Shown: in pieces, positions 17,487 through 26,421 of the stretch
Layout: every line of letters starts with the position of its first letter
Position numbering within the stretch: position 1 is the stretch's first letter
From: CAZJYI01 sp964550025
GTDB taxonomy: Bacteria > Verrucomicrobiota > Kiritimatiellia > UBA8416 > CAYOBW01
Direction: 5' to 3'
Length of the DNA: 64,000 nt
NCBI GenBank assembly: GCA_964550025.1
Contig: CAZJYI010000052.1
Span: 4,361-68,360, forward strand
Notes under the pieces: model-generated
The model's input: only the letters and a program-made list of their open reading frames with translations
Told to the model about the DNA's origin: nothing
Database searches by the model: none
Made by a program: the position numbers and the translations under genes

Positions 17487-18833
17487 ATGAGCACCAGGCA
17501 TCCGGAGAGACAGGGCATCACGCGGCGTACCGCGCTGCGCGGCATGGCGGCGACGGGAACCATCCTGGGGTTTCCCGCCATTGTCCCCTCTACCGTTCTG
17601 GGCAAGGATGCGCCGTCGAACCGCATCAACGTGGCGATGATCGGCATGGGACGCCAGGCGAAGCATGCCAACCTGCCGCCGTTTCTGCACTCCGACGACA
17701 CACGAGTGGTGGCGGTGTGCGATGTCGACCAGTGGCGTCTGACCAACGCGAAGAAGCAGGTGGACGGCCACTACAAGAATGAGGACTGCAAAGCCTACAC
17801 GGATTGGCGAGAAGTTCTCGCTCGCGATGACATCGACGCCGTGATGAACTCAACGTCCGACCAGTGGCACGTACCGATCTCGCTGGTCGCCGTTCGGCGC
17901 GGCATGCACGTGAGCTGTGAGAAACCGCTGACGCTCTCGCTTGCCGAGGGACGGGTGCTGGCCGACGCGGTCAAGAAACACGACGTCACTTTCCGCACCG
18001 ACAGCGAGTGCCGAACGCACGCCTACATGCACAAGACGGCCCAACTTGTCCGCAACGGCTATATCGGCAACGTGAAGCGCATCGAAGTCGGCGTGCCGTC
18101 CGGCGACAGGGCGGGAGGCCGTGCCAAGCCGATGCCCGTTCCCGAGGAGCTCGACTATGAAATGTGGGTGGGGCCGTCGCCGATGAAGCCGTATTGCGTG
18201 GATCGTGTTCATCCCCCCAGATCCTATGGCCGCCCCGGCTGGATGCGCTGCCGCGATACGTGCGAGGGCATGATTACCAACTGGGGCACTCACACGTTGG
18301 ACGTGGCCCAGCTCATCAACAACACGGAGCGCACGGGACCCGTTTCGGTCGAAGGCACGGGCACGTACCCCGATCCCGGCTCAGGGCTCTGGAACGTGCT
18401 GGTCAAGTTCAAGGTGCAGTTCAAGTACGCGTCCGGCGTCGTGCTGGACTACATCATGGCGAAGCATGCGTACGTACGCGTGGAAGGCGACGACGGTTGG
18501 ATCCAGGCCAACTGGCATGGTGGCAAGGGTCTACAGGCCAGTGACAAGAACATCCTCAGGACAAAGCTGAAGGACGGCGACTTGCGCATCCCCCAGCGCT
18601 CGGACAAGGGCGATTTCATCTACGGCATCAAGAACAAGGCGCCGACGATGGCCGACGCCGAGATCGGGCACCGCACTTGTTCGATGGGGCAGATTGCGCA
18701 CATCGCCATCCAGCGGGGAAAGCGTCTCGGCTGGGATCCCGTGAAGGAGCGCTTCGGCAACGACGACGAGGCCAACGAGCTGCTGAACCGCTCCTATCGC
18801 AAACCGTGGGGGCTGGACATCAAGCTGGGGTAG
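17487..18833 (+). CDS. Tat-exported Gfo/Idh/MocA family oxidoreductase
   Basis: A 448-residue NAD(P)-dependent sugar oxidoreductase family protein. The twin-arginine signal TRRTALRGMAATGTILGF (Arg13-Arg14) sends the folded, cofactor-loaded enzyme to the periplasm. The Rossmann motif is VAMIGMGRQAKH. The substrate-side EKP motif is present as VSCEKPLTLSLAEGR, and the HTLDVAQ segment carries the usual catalytic-domain His. GAGGAG precedes the ATG at good spacing. The TAG stop lies inside the GTAG head of a REP-like repeat. The substrate is unknown; the divergent isomerase gene suggests a shared pathway. Confidence 0.93.
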   Translation: MSTRHPERQGITRRTALRGMAATGTILGFPAIVPSTVLGKDAPSNRINVAMIGMGRQAKHANLPPFLHSDDTRVVAVCDVDQWRLTNAKKQVDGHYKNEDCKAYTDWREVLARDDIDAVMNSTSDQWHVPISLVAVRRGMHVSCEKPLTLSLAEGRVLADAVKKHDVTFRTDSECRTHAYMHKTAQLVRNGYIGNVKRIEVGVPSGDRAGGRAKPMPVPEELDYEMWVGPSPMKPYCVDRVHPPRSYGRPGWMRCRDTCEGMITNWGTHTLDVAQLINNTERTGPVSVEGTGTYPDPGSGLWNVLVKFKVQFKYASGVVLDYIMAKHAYVRVEGDDGWIQANWHGGKGLQASDKNILRTKLKDGDLRIPQRSDKGDFIYGIKNKAPTMADAEIGHRTCSMGQIAHIAIQRGKRLGWDPVKERFGNDDEANELLNRSYRKPWGLDIKLG

Positions 18834-18890
18834 CGGAAGACACCAAGTCTTCCGACATTGGGGATCGGAACGCTTGGCGCGTTCCGCTAC
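18830..18890. repeat. REP pair (BIME): GTAG-hairpin-spacer-hairpin-CTAC
   Basis: The 61-bp unit begins GTAGCGGAA and ends TTCCGCTAC. Between these lie hairpin GGAAGAC/GTCTTCC (18835-18853) and hairpin GGAACGC/GCGTTCC (18867-18885). Two GTAG-headed hairpins facing each other match a bacterial interspersed mosaic element. The first GTAG supplies the stop codon of the upstream oxidoreductase gene. Confidence 0.8.
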
Positions 18891-19073
18891 AGCCCGATCT
18901 CGGTCGCTACCTCCCGCANNNNNNNNNNNNNNNNNNNNNNNNNNNNNNNNNNNNNNNNNNNNNNNNNNNNNNNNNNNNNNNNNNNNNNNNNNNNNNNNNN
19001 NNNNNNNNNNNNNNNNNNATCGGAACGCTTGGCGCGTTCCGCTACAGCCCGATCTCGGTCGCTACCTCCCGCA
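18864..19073. other. Assembly gap of 100 N flanked by identical 55-bp ends
   Basis: N covers 18919-19018. The 55 bases before it (18864-18918) are identical to the 55 bases after it (19019-19073). This is the signature of two contigs that overlap by one assembler k-mer but were joined with a placeholder. The true sequence probably has one copy and no gap. The break sits on the REP pair. Confidence 0.85.
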
Positions 19074-19611
19074 TTCCCATGATGACGTCGGAGATCAGCT
19101 CGTTCAGATCGACGCCGAGTTTGCCGGCGCCCTTCTGAATCACTTCGCGGTCCGCGCCGGCGGCAAAGGCTCTCTGTTTCCACTTCTTGCGGACCGACTT
19201 CGGCGTGAGGTCCATCACGCTCTTCGAGGGACGCACCAAGGCGCAGGCGGTGACCAGGCCCGTCAGTTCGTCCACCGCGTACAGCGTCTTCTCCAGCAGT
19301 GAGACGGGGGCTACGTCGGAGCACAGACCCCAACCGTGCGAAATGACGGCCCGGACGTATTCCGGCGGCCAGCCGCGCTCCGTCAGAATTCCCTGAGTCT
19401 TCTGGCAGTGTTCCTCGGGAAACTGCTCGTAGTCCAGGTCGTGAATCAGGCCGATAATTCCCCAGGTGTCTTCGTCCTCACCATGCTTGCGGGCGCAATA
19501 CCGCATGACCGCTTCGACGGCAAGAGCGTGGTTGATGAGCGAGCGGTCGCTGTTGAACTCCTTCAACAGTGCCAGTGCTTCGCCGCGAGTGGGTTTGTGT
19601 GTATCCATCAT
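19042..19611 (-). CDS. HD-domain protein (HDIG-like phosphohydrolase)
   Basis: A soluble 189-residue protein with the HD metal-binding pattern: NHALAVEAVMRYCARKHG, then GLIHDLDYEQFPEEHC (His-Asp pair), and VRAVISHGW with a further His. Such proteins hydrolyse phosphate esters or nucleotides; the substrate is not known here. It is the last gene of an apparent minus-strand operon (PQQ protein, sulfatase, LysE-type transporter, HD protein), 21 bp after the LysE gene. The C-terminal end lies in the duplicated flank of the assembly gap, but the reading frame is intact up to its stop. Confidence 0.85.
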   Translation of the reverse strand: MMDTHKPTRGEALALLKEFNSDRSLINHALAVEAVMRYCARKHGEDEDTWGIIGLIHDLDYEQFPEEHCQKTQGILTERGWPPEYVRAVISHGWGLCSDVAPVSLLEKTLYAVDELTGLVTACALVRPSKSVMDLTPKSVRKKWKQRAFAAGADREVIQKGAGKLGVDLNELISDVIMGMREVATEIGL

Positions 19612-19632
19612 CAGCCTCCTTCTCCTGCTACC

Positions 19633-20259
19633 CTACAATGCCGACGTCCCGGCCACAAGCTTAATGCCCTCCCGAATGAGAAGCACGGCAAACACGGCCA
19701 TCAGCACCCCCAGGGCACAGTTGATGATTCGGTACGGACGCCCCGCCAGAAAACGGCGCGACCGGCCGGCAAGAAGCACCATGGTGAGCTTGGACCCCAC
19801 CAGCAGCCCGTAGAACAGTGCCAAAAACGCAATCGCGGCGTGCCGGCCGACCGTCATGGCCTTTGCCAGCGACGCGGCGCCCACGGTCATCCAGAAGAGC
19901 CAGGGATGGGGGCTGAGCACGTTGGTCAGGATGCCCTTCATCCACGAGTTCGGGCGCGTGGGCGCATCCGCCGTGTCCGGTCGCGCGGGGCGCCAGGCCT
20001 CGTAGGCGAGATACATGACAAAAGCACCCCCCGCCACAGAGAGCACGCCGAGAAGTGGTTGCAGCTCCGACAACTTCGACGCCAACGCGACCGCGACGAG
20101 AATGATCGGCAGATCGGTTAACAGGGGGACCAGCGCGACCTTGCATCCTTCCCGTGGACCATGCCGCAAGGTCTGCGCCAGAACCAGCGCCATCAGAGGG
20201 CCGGGCGAAAGCCCGGCGTACAAGCCGAGGAGCAAGCCGGATAGCAGTGTGGCTGTCAT
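19633..20259 (-). CDS. LysE/RhtB-family membrane transporter
   Basis: A 208-residue inner-membrane exporter with about six hydrophobic helices. The N-terminus LLLGLYAGLSPGPLMALVLAQTLRHG is the LysE signature, with the conserved SPGP turn, and NSWMKGILTNVLSPHPWLFW is the second half repeat. Members export amino acids or similar small polar compounds. The start overlaps the sulfatase stop by 4 bp (ATGA), so the two are translationally coupled. The substrate cannot be inferred. Confidence 0.92.
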   Translation of the reverse strand: MTATLLSGLLLGLYAGLSPGPLMALVLAQTLRHGPREGCKVALVPLLTDLPIILVAVALASKLSELQPLLGVLSVAGGAFVMYLAYEAWRPARPDTADAPTRPNSWMKGILTNVLSPHPWLFWMTVGAASLAKAMTVGRHAAIAFLALFYGLLVGSKLTMVLLAGRSRRFLAGRPYRIINCALGVLMAVFAVLLIREGIKLVAGTSAL

Positions 20260-22850
20260 CTTATCTCAAGCGTCGTTCCCGGCTTGTCCGGGCGCATTGC
20301 GGCCAGCGCCGCGACGTCGGCGGCCGTCAGCACGCGGTCATAGACTCGCACATCGTCGATGCAACCGTCGACGTGGTGTTTCATGTTGCCGCGGTCGTTG
20401 CGGGCGCCGATGGTCATGGGGAACGCCCACGGAGTGAACACCGCGCCACTGGTGCCTTTCCGGTTGGAATAGGGGAACGAGACGGCAGCGGGGAACGCGT
20501 CGCGGTACATGCCCGCATCGGTATCCTCCACCCCCCACGTCACCGCCACGTGATGCCAACGGCCGTCGTTGACGTCGAGAGTGGCGTCAAACTGTTGCGT
20601 GCCGGCATTGTCGTTGCTGTCGCGCACGAGGAGTCGTGACGCGTCCTCGGTGCCGTCGAAGTTGATGTGCAGAAGAAAGCAGGTCTTGTCGTCCCTGTTA
20701 AGCGTTCCCGCCGGCGCCGACCAGGCGGTCGTGGTGGTCTTCAGCCACAACGCCAGTGTTCCGGCCGCGAGGCCGTTGGTATGGTTGGGATGTCCCGCGG
20801 TACCGGTGATGACGTACCCGTTGGTACCGTCCAGCACCAGGCAACCCGAGCCGACCCGGTGGCCTTCGCGGACGACAGCGGCGTTGCCGACCACAGTCCC
20901 GTCCGGCGCTCCCGGGACGCCGTTGCCCGCGTCCCTGTCGAACGGGTAATGTGAAATCAGCCCCATCGTGATGTCGGCGTCCGGGGCATTCGTCTCGACC
21001 TGGACACACAGTTCGTTCGACGGGGCATTGGTGCGGCCGCCACCGGCCGTCACGGTTCCCGCCGGCAGCGTCACCGAAACCACGCCGGTGGATGCGAGAG
21101 TGGAGGCGACGTTGAACGCGTAGCTCTGGCCGGAACCGGACAGCGCAGAAACCGTGGCGTTGCTGACGACCAGGTCCCCCAAGGTGAGGCCTGAAACCGA
21201 CTCGGTGAACGTAAGCTGGACGCCGAAAGGCCCGGTGGCGCTATCGGGGCCGATCAGCCTGGGACTGACAATCTTGCCTCTCAGGTCTTTGTCGCGCTCC
21301 GCCGCGAAGAGCGCGTGCATCTCGTTGAGCTTGTTCGTCGCCGTAGTGGCCAGGTTGGTTGCTTCGCGCGGGTCGTCTGCCAGGTTGAAAAGCTGCCAGT
21401 CCGTTGCGGACGCGGGTTCGCCGCCGTAGTGGACTACCTTCCAGTCGCCGTGACGCACGGCCCACCGGGTGTTTCCGCTTCCCCAGAGCCAGTAAAACGA
21501 TCGCTCGCCCGGCGAACCGCTACCGTCGATGAGCGGCATGATGTCTTCCCCGTCCCACCGGGGTGCAGTGACCGGCGTGAACCCCACCATACCGGCGATG
21601 GTGGGAACCCAGTCGACGATGTGGACGGGATTGGTCACGACCCGCGGCGCAATGCGAGCGGGCCAGTTGACGAACCCGGGGACGAGGATGCCGCCTTCGT
21701 AGACATCCGTCTTGGACCCCCGTAGCGCGTCGGGCTGGTTGAAGTCGGTGAGCTTGAGGTCGTCGGGATAGGCGTTGCCGCTCCAGTTGACCTGGGGGCC
21801 GTTGTCGGAGGAGAAGAAGATGATCGTGTTTTCGCGCTGTCCCGCCTGGTCCAGGGCGTCCACAATGCGGCCCACCGCGCTGTCCAGGTGATGCACCGTG
21901 GCCAGCAGGAGACGCTTCTCGGGGTCGGGTTCGGTCTGGATCCTGCCGGCGGGGTCGTTGAACCACGCAATCGCGTCCTCGTTGAGCCAGCGTGTGTTGT
22001 CCGCCGGGTCAAGCCGGGTCGGCGTGTTGGTGAATGAACCCCGCTCATCCAACGGCGTGTGCGGCGCGTGGAAAGGGAGATAGACGAAAAACGGTCCGTC
22101 GTGTGGTTGGCGGATGAAACGGATTGCATCGTCGGCGACGAGGTCCGTGGCGTGGACGCCGTTTTCGTACCCCGGGATGATGTCGTGGTCGCGGTGCCAG
22201 GTGATCTCGTACGCGTTGCCGGGGCGGTAGCGGTGGTCGTACATCCCGACCGCGCCGGCCAGGCTGCCGTAGCTTTCGTCGAAACCGTGGTGATTCGGCC
22301 CCCACTCGGGTGCCGATCCCATGTGCCACTTGCCGGCCATGTAGCACTCGTACCCCATCGTGGCCAGCATGCTGGACAGTGTCAACGTACCGTGCGGATA
22401 CGATTGGACATTGCTCGCCTGCTGGGCCTGCGTCCCCGAGCGGCTCGGGTAGCGGCCGGTAAACAGCGCCGCGCGGGTGGGTGTGCACTGCGACATCACG
22501 TAGTGCTGCGCAAACCGCACGCCGCCCGCGGCCAAAGCGTCGAGGTTCGGCGTGTAAACCGCCGGGTTGTTGTACCCGATGTCCGCCCACCCCAGGTCGT
22601 CGGCCAAAATGACGACGATGTTCGTGTGTTGCGCGGGTGCGGGGGAACAGATGCCCCACAGGGCCACCAGCAGCATCGACAGGATTGATCTACAGCTAAG
22701 AGCCCGAAAGTAGCCACGAGCGTGAGCGAGTGGAGCAGACGCTGGCATCCACTCGCTCATCCGCCTGCGCCGGGAGGCTACGGCGGGACAGGCGCTCGTG
22801 GCTACACGGGATCGCGCGACGAAAACACGTCCGCTGTTGTCCATTGGCAT
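20256..22850 (-). CDS. Secreted sulfatase with Ig-like and LamG domains
   Basis: An 864-residue type I sulfatase. The formylglycine motif is CTPTR with Cys122 to be oxidised, followed by GRYPSRSG. Metal-site residues are in ILADDLGWADIGY (83-93) and the FFSSDNGPQ segment. An Ig-like stretch follows at about 540-640 and a LamG/concanavalin-type domain to the end (LISHYPFDRDAGN, WHHVAVTWG, CIDDVRVYDRVL). The ATG at 22850 has a strong GGGAGG site, but the hydrophobic signal (SILSMLLVALWGICSPAPA) begins only near residue 55. The preceding segment is translated from a palindromic repeat, apparently inserted in frame. No dedicated formylglycine-generating enzyme is seen in the window. Confidence 0.92.
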   Translation of the reverse strand: MPMDNSGRVFVARSRVATSACPAVASRRRRMSEWMPASAPLAHARGYFRALSCRSILSMLLVALWGICSPAPAQHTNIVVILADDLGWADIGYNNPAVYTPNLDALAAGGVRFAQHYVMSQCTPTRAALFTGRYPSRSGTQAQQASNVQSYPHGTLTLSSMLATMGYECYMAGKWHMGSAPEWGPNHHGFDESYGSLAGAVGMYDHRYRPGNAYEITWHRDHDIIPGYENGVHATDLVADDAIRFIRQPHDGPFFVYLPFHAPHTPLDERGSFTNTPTRLDPADNTRWLNEDAIAWFNDPAGRIQTEPDPEKRLLLATVHHLDSAVGRIVDALDQAGQRENTIIFFSSDNGPQVNWSGNAYPDDLKLTDFNQPDALRGSKTDVYEGGILVPGFVNWPARIAPRVVTNPVHIVDWVPTIAGMVGFTPVTAPRWDGEDIMPLIDGSGSPGERSFYWLWGSGNTRWAVRHGDWKVVHYGGEPASATDWQLFNLADDPREATNLATTATNKLNEMHALFAAERDKDLRGKIVSPRLIGPDSATGPFGVQLTFTESVSGLTLGDLVVSNATVSALSGSGQSYAFNVASTLASTGVVSVTLPAGTVTAGGGRTNAPSNELCVQVETNAPDADITMGLISHYPFDRDAGNGVPGAPDGTVVGNAAVVREGHRVGSGCLVLDGTNGYVITGTAGHPNHTNGLAAGTLALWLKTTTTAWSAPAGTLNRDDKTCFLLHINFDGTEDASRLLVRDSNDNAGTQQFDATLDVNDGRWHHVAVTWGVEDTDAGMYRDAFPAAVSFPYSNRKGTSGAVFTPWAFPMTIGARNDRGNMKHHVDGCIDDVRVYDRVLTAADVAALAAMRPDKPGTTLEIR
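22710..22805. repeat. GTAG/CTAC palindromic element inside the sulfatase reading frame
   Basis: GTAGCCACGAGCG at 22710-22722 pairs with CGCTCGTGGCTAC at 22793-22805. A nested TGAGCGAGTGG/CCACTCGCTCA pair and a CCGCC/GGCGG pair lie inside. The element is translated as part of the sulfatase N-terminus (roughly residues 16-47). A partial copy of its right arm occurs near 38940-38966. Confidence 0.75.
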
Positions 22851-22865
22851 CTGGGTCCTCCCGGA

Positions 22866-24371
22866 TCACTTGCCACGTAGATCATAGCACAGCAACCGCG
22901 GCGGCACGAGGCCGTCCGGGTTGTTCTGCGCGACGTACAGGAGCCCCCTGCTGAGCACGGGGGCGGTCCAGGTCTGTTCGGCCGAAAACAGCCGTCGACC
23001 CGAGAGGATGCGGCAGCCTTCCGGAGTCAGGTCGAGCCATGCGATCAGGCCGGTTTCCCCCAGGCAGAGGAAGCGCCCGTCCGCCCGGATCAGCGAGCCG
23101 ATCCCAAAGCCGGTGCTGCCCGGCGGTTCTCGATAGCGCTCCGCGCCGCGCGCCCCGGGCGGAAGCTCATCCTGCTCGGCCAGGTCCCCGGCCCGCGTGT
23201 CCCCGAGCCGCAGTGTTCTGCGCCAGATGCGCTCCCCGTCGGCCCAGCGCATACAGGTCAGCTTGTTGTTCGCGAAGCCATAGAGGTGGCCGTCATGGAG
23301 AATGGGCGTTGTCCAGTGAGACGAATAGGCCCGGGTCTTGAAGACGACCTCCAACGTCAGATCGGGCCTGACCTCCAGCATGACGCCGTGCACGTCGTAG
23401 GACGACGAGACAAAGACGCGGCTGCCCGAAACAACGGGCGACGAAGCGTTCGCCGAGAACTGCCTTGGGCTGCGCCAGGGGAAACGGTCGTGAATGGTTC
23501 CCGATGCGCGATCGACACATAGGAGGCCCCCGATTGGCGGTTTCGTCATGCCACCGGCAAAGACGAACAGGACGCGTTTTCCGTGCACGGTCGCGGCCAG
23601 GGGTGTGGCATAGCTGCGGCCCCATTGCCCACCCGAAAGCCACTTGAGCGCGCCGGTCCTTTTGTCGAAGGCCACCACGCACTTGCGAAGGCCGAGATTG
23701 ACGATGAGCAGATTGCCGTCGACCAGGGGAGACGTGGAGAATCCGAAGAAGCCCTCGTTGACCTCGAACTCCCGCGCGATCTGCCGGCGCCAGAACAGGT
23801 GTCCGGTGGACAGGTCGAGGCACTGAAGCACGCCCTGGGCGCCGAGCGTGTAAACACGATTGCCGTCGATGGCCGGCGTGGAGCGTGGGCCGTTCAGGTA
23901 GCCGAAACGGTCGCGGTACGTTGTCGGATACGCCATCGACCAGTAGCGTCGGCCGGTCTCCGCGTGCAGACAGTCCACGATTTCCTCGTTGCGTATCCGG
24001 TAGAAGTGAATCAGGCGACCGTCCTTGATCGAGGGAGCGGTGTAGCTCTCGCCCCTGGCCGCAGCCCAGACAAGCAGCGGGTCGAGCCCGTCCGGAGGCG
24101 GTGCCTCAAAGGTGCGGAGGAGTTTCGTTTCGGGGGATGTCCCGTCGCACGCGGGACCGAGAAAATGGGGCGAGTCGCCTACGACGGCACCGTCTGCCAG
24201 GGGGTTGGGCTTGCGATACTCCATGCAGCGTGCATGCGACTGCGGTGCCGGTGCTAGCAGCGTGGCTGGCTTCGGGCGGACCTCCGGCGGGGCGGGATCG
24301 GCGATGGGCAGGGCCGGTTCCGAGCCGGCGGCGTTTGCTGACAGAGACAGAAGGATGATGAGCCCCACCAT
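22866..24371 (-). CDS. Secreted PQQ-type beta-propeller protein
   Basis: A protein of 501 residues. ATG 24371 is preferred to the open frame 54 codons longer because GAAGGAAAAG precedes it and a signal peptide follows (MVGLIILLSLSANAAG). PQQ/BamB-like blades include LDLSTGHLFWRRQI, FDKRTGALKWLSGG, VDRASGTIHDRF and MRWADGERIWRRTL. Quinoprotein metal and Cys-Cys motifs are not seen, so this is more likely a non-enzymatic or unassigned propeller than a dehydrogenase. The stop lies 15 bp before the sulfatase start, so it is probably the first gene of the sulfatase operon. Confidence 0.85.
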   Translation of the reverse strand: MVGLIILLSLSANAAGSEPALPIADPAPPEVRPKPATLLAPAPQSHARCMEYRKPNPLADGAVVGDSPHFLGPACDGTSPETKLLRTFEAPPPDGLDPLLVWAAARGESYTAPSIKDGRLIHFYRIRNEEIVDCLHAETGRRYWSMAYPTTYRDRFGYLNGPRSTPAIDGNRVYTLGAQGVLQCLDLSTGHLFWRRQIAREFEVNEGFFGFSTSPLVDGNLLIVNLGLRKCVVAFDKRTGALKWLSGGQWGRSYATPLAATVHGKRVLFVFAGGMTKPPIGGLLCVDRASGTIHDRFPWRSPRQFSANASSPVVSGSRVFVSSSYDVHGVMLEVRPDLTLEVVFKTRAYSSHWTTPILHDGHLYGFANNKLTCMRWADGERIWRRTLRLGDTRAGDLAEQDELPPGARGAERYREPPGSTGFGIGSLIRADGRFLCLGETGLIAWLDLTPEGCRILSGRRLFSAEQTWTAPVLSRGLLYVAQNNPDGLVPPRLLCYDLRGK

Positions 24372-24401
24372 GCTCTTTTCCTTCAGCTTCTCACAGGCAC
24401 G

Positions 24402-24459
24402 GTCGGGGTGTAACCCGACCCTCCAGGATGTAAGAAAGACCGCCTTCTTGTGCTGGAGG
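24402..24459. repeat. Paired hairpins upstream of the PQQ-sulfatase operon
   Basis: Hairpin GTCGGG/CCCGAC (24402-24419) is followed directly by an arm pair CCTCCAG/CTGGAGG enclosing an AAGAAAGACCGCCTTCTT stem (24420-24459). It lies in the 205-bp gap between two minus-strand genes, in the leader of the PQQ gene. The structure resembles the other palindromic repeats of this window, though without a GTAG head. Confidence 0.55.
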
Positions 24460-24576
24460 GACGACTGCCACGCCGTCCGTCTCCATGCCGGAGGCCAAGG
24501 GAAAGGCCATGTGAGTCTCACTGCTTTCTTCACGCCATCTCCAATCTCAAAGCGCCCCCCCCGTCAGGAACCGATG

Positions 24577-26421
24577 CTACAGTGACAACACAAACTCCAC
24601 CAGGTCGTCGATCTGCTGTTCCGTCAAGTCGTCAACGCCGCCGTGTTCTCCCGCCACGAGGACGTCTTTGATGGTGGTGTAGCGTCCATCGTAGAGATAG
24701 GGGGCCGTGCGCCAGGCTTCAATCAGTGTCGGTGTGTCGATCTCGTCATGGTCATAGGTGTATGTCGTCTTGACATGATACTTCTGCAGGTCGGTATACA
24801 GCGGGGCGGGATGACACGCGGCGCATCCGGTTTCGGCGCTTTCGAAGATCCGTTTGCCGCGCTGGGCCTTCGGGCTGAGCCGACCGTCTACCAGGTAGGG
24901 GCTGGGAACGGGACGCAATGATTTGAGGTAAGCGTCGATGGCACGGCCTTCCTCCTCGCAGTCCCCGTAGAGGAAGAGAATGTGCTCGATGCCGGCTCGA
25001 ACGGCGGCTTCGGCCGAAGGCCGTATGCCGGTGGCCATGGACGGTGGCGTGCGGTGCGCGTAGAGGAGGCTCTTGGTGTTCTTGAGCGTGCCGACACCGT
25101 CGTTCATCAAGTCCCAGTTCAACGCATCGGCCCGCCCCTGCGGATGGCAGGTCGCGCAGCTCTGCCAGTGCTCGAAGCAGAGCGTCGCATCGTGGAACAG
25201 CATCTCTCCGCGGCGGGCTTCACTGATGAAGGGTTCGGGGCCGAGACGGATTCTCCCCGGCTGGTAGTCCTCTTCCCGTGCCCTGAGATCGACGACGGCG
25301 ATGCTGTCGGAGAAGTACTCGGTTACGTAAGCCGTGGACCCGATCACCGCGACGCCGCGCGGACCTCGGCCCGGCAACTTGATGCGGCGCCGGCATTCCC
25401 GGATCGGGTTGTCGCCCCCCATCGGCCCCACGTTTTCGTGGAAAAAGCGGATTTCCTTCAGCATCGAGGCGGTGTCGATGATGCTAAGTTCGTGCGTGCC
25501 TGAGTGCACCACGCACACCGTCTTGCCCTGGTCGGCAAAGTGAATCCCCCAGGGGTTGGCCGCCCCCCGGTCGAAATCGTCCAGCAGTGAGTTGCTGTCG
25601 AAATCCATTTCCTGCAGATCGATAACGCTCAGGCTGGACGTGCTCATCCATCCCTGGGTGACCTGGGATGTGACCAGGAAATGATTGCCCAGCACGTGAG
25701 ATACAAAAGCGAGCTTGCCGTCGGGTGAGATGCAGACGTCCCGGAGATTGATGGAGCCGTCGGGAAGCAGAATGGACTTTGTCTCGAAGGTATGCGCATC
25801 GATGACGGTGACCTCGGCCTGCACCAGGGGCGAAATGGAGGGCATCAGCGGCAGGTGGTTGGCGACAACCACCCAGCGGCCGTCGGGCGATACGGCCGCG
25901 TCGACGGGCTGCCGGGTTACGGCAATCGATGCCAGCTCCTTGCCGGAGGGCAACTCGAGCACGGACACGTTGTTGTTGAACCGGTTGCAGACATACAGGC
26001 GTTTGCCGTCAGGCGAAACAGCGGGGCCGCAAGCGGTGTGTCCCGCCGCAAAAAGCCGGACCTGCTTGAGCGAGGCGGTGTCGATGACGGCAATGCTGCT
26101 CCGCGGGGCGGCACAGGTGACGTACAGACGCTTTCCGTCCGGGGCCAGGGCCATTCCGCTGGGCCGCGCTGGCAAGGGAATCCGATGAGTGACGCGCCCC
26201 GCCTTCGGATCGACCACGGCCAACTGGTGCACGTCCTCGATGGCGACATACAGCCTGTTGCCGTCGAGTGACGCAAGCACCGCAGACGGCCCCAGCGTGT
26301 CCGAGACGACGCGCTCCGGTTCTTGCGCTCTGATGCCCTGGATGGCGAGAGCGAAACCGAGGCCCGCGATCAGGACCGATGCGCGGCCAGGCGAGGTGCG
26401 AATCCCACGTACAGACGTCAT
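24577..26421 (-). CDS. YncE-like beta-propeller fused to di-haem cytochrome c peroxidase-like domain
   Basis: An exported protein of 614 residues, with a signal peptide (ASVLIAGLGFALAIQGIRAQ). Seven-blade repeats of the YncE type make up about residues 35-390 (for example RPSGMALAPDGKRLYVTC, CGPAVSPDGKRLYVCNRF). Two haem c attachment sites follow, CATCH at 422-426 and CAACH at 533-537, the arrangement of MauG/cytochrome c peroxidase-like domains. It probably acts in the periplasm in electron transfer or peroxide reduction. An alternative TTG start 18 codons upstream is possible; neither has a good ribosome site. Confidence 0.88.
   Translation of the reverse strand: MTSVRGIRTSPGRASVLIAGLGFALAIQGIRAQEPERVVSDTLGPSAVLASLDGNRLYVAIEDVHQLAVVDPKAGRVTHRIPLPARPSGMALAPDGKRLYVTCAAPRSSIAVIDTASLKQVRLFAAGHTACGPAVSPDGKRLYVCNRFNNNVSVLELPSGKELASIAVTRQPVDAAVSPDGRWVVVANHLPLMPSISPLVQAEVTVIDAHTFETKSILLPDGSINLRDVCISPDGKLAFVSHVLGNHFLVTSQVTQGWMSTSSLSVIDLQEMDFDSNSLLDDFDRGAANPWGIHFADQGKTVCVVHSGTHELSIIDTASMLKEIRFFHENVGPMGGDNPIRECRRRIKLPGRGPRGVAVIGSTAYVTEYFSDSIAVVDLRAREEDYQPGRIRLGPEPFISEARRGEMLFHDATLCFEHWQSCATCHPQGRADALNWDLMNDGVGTLKNTKSLLYAHRTPPSMATGIRPSAEAAVRAGIEHILFLYGDCEEEGRAIDAYLKSLRPVPSPYLVDGRLSPKAQRGKRIFESAETGCAACHPAPLYTDLQKYHVKTTYTYDHDEIDTPTLIEAWRTAPYLYDGRYTTIKDVLVAGEHGGVDDLTEQQIDDLVEFVLSL

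Noticed and set aside
18864..19073. A 55-bp biological direct repeat flanking the gap
   Set aside because: The same exact length flanks another gap at 35.5 kb, so a contig-end overlap is the better explanation.
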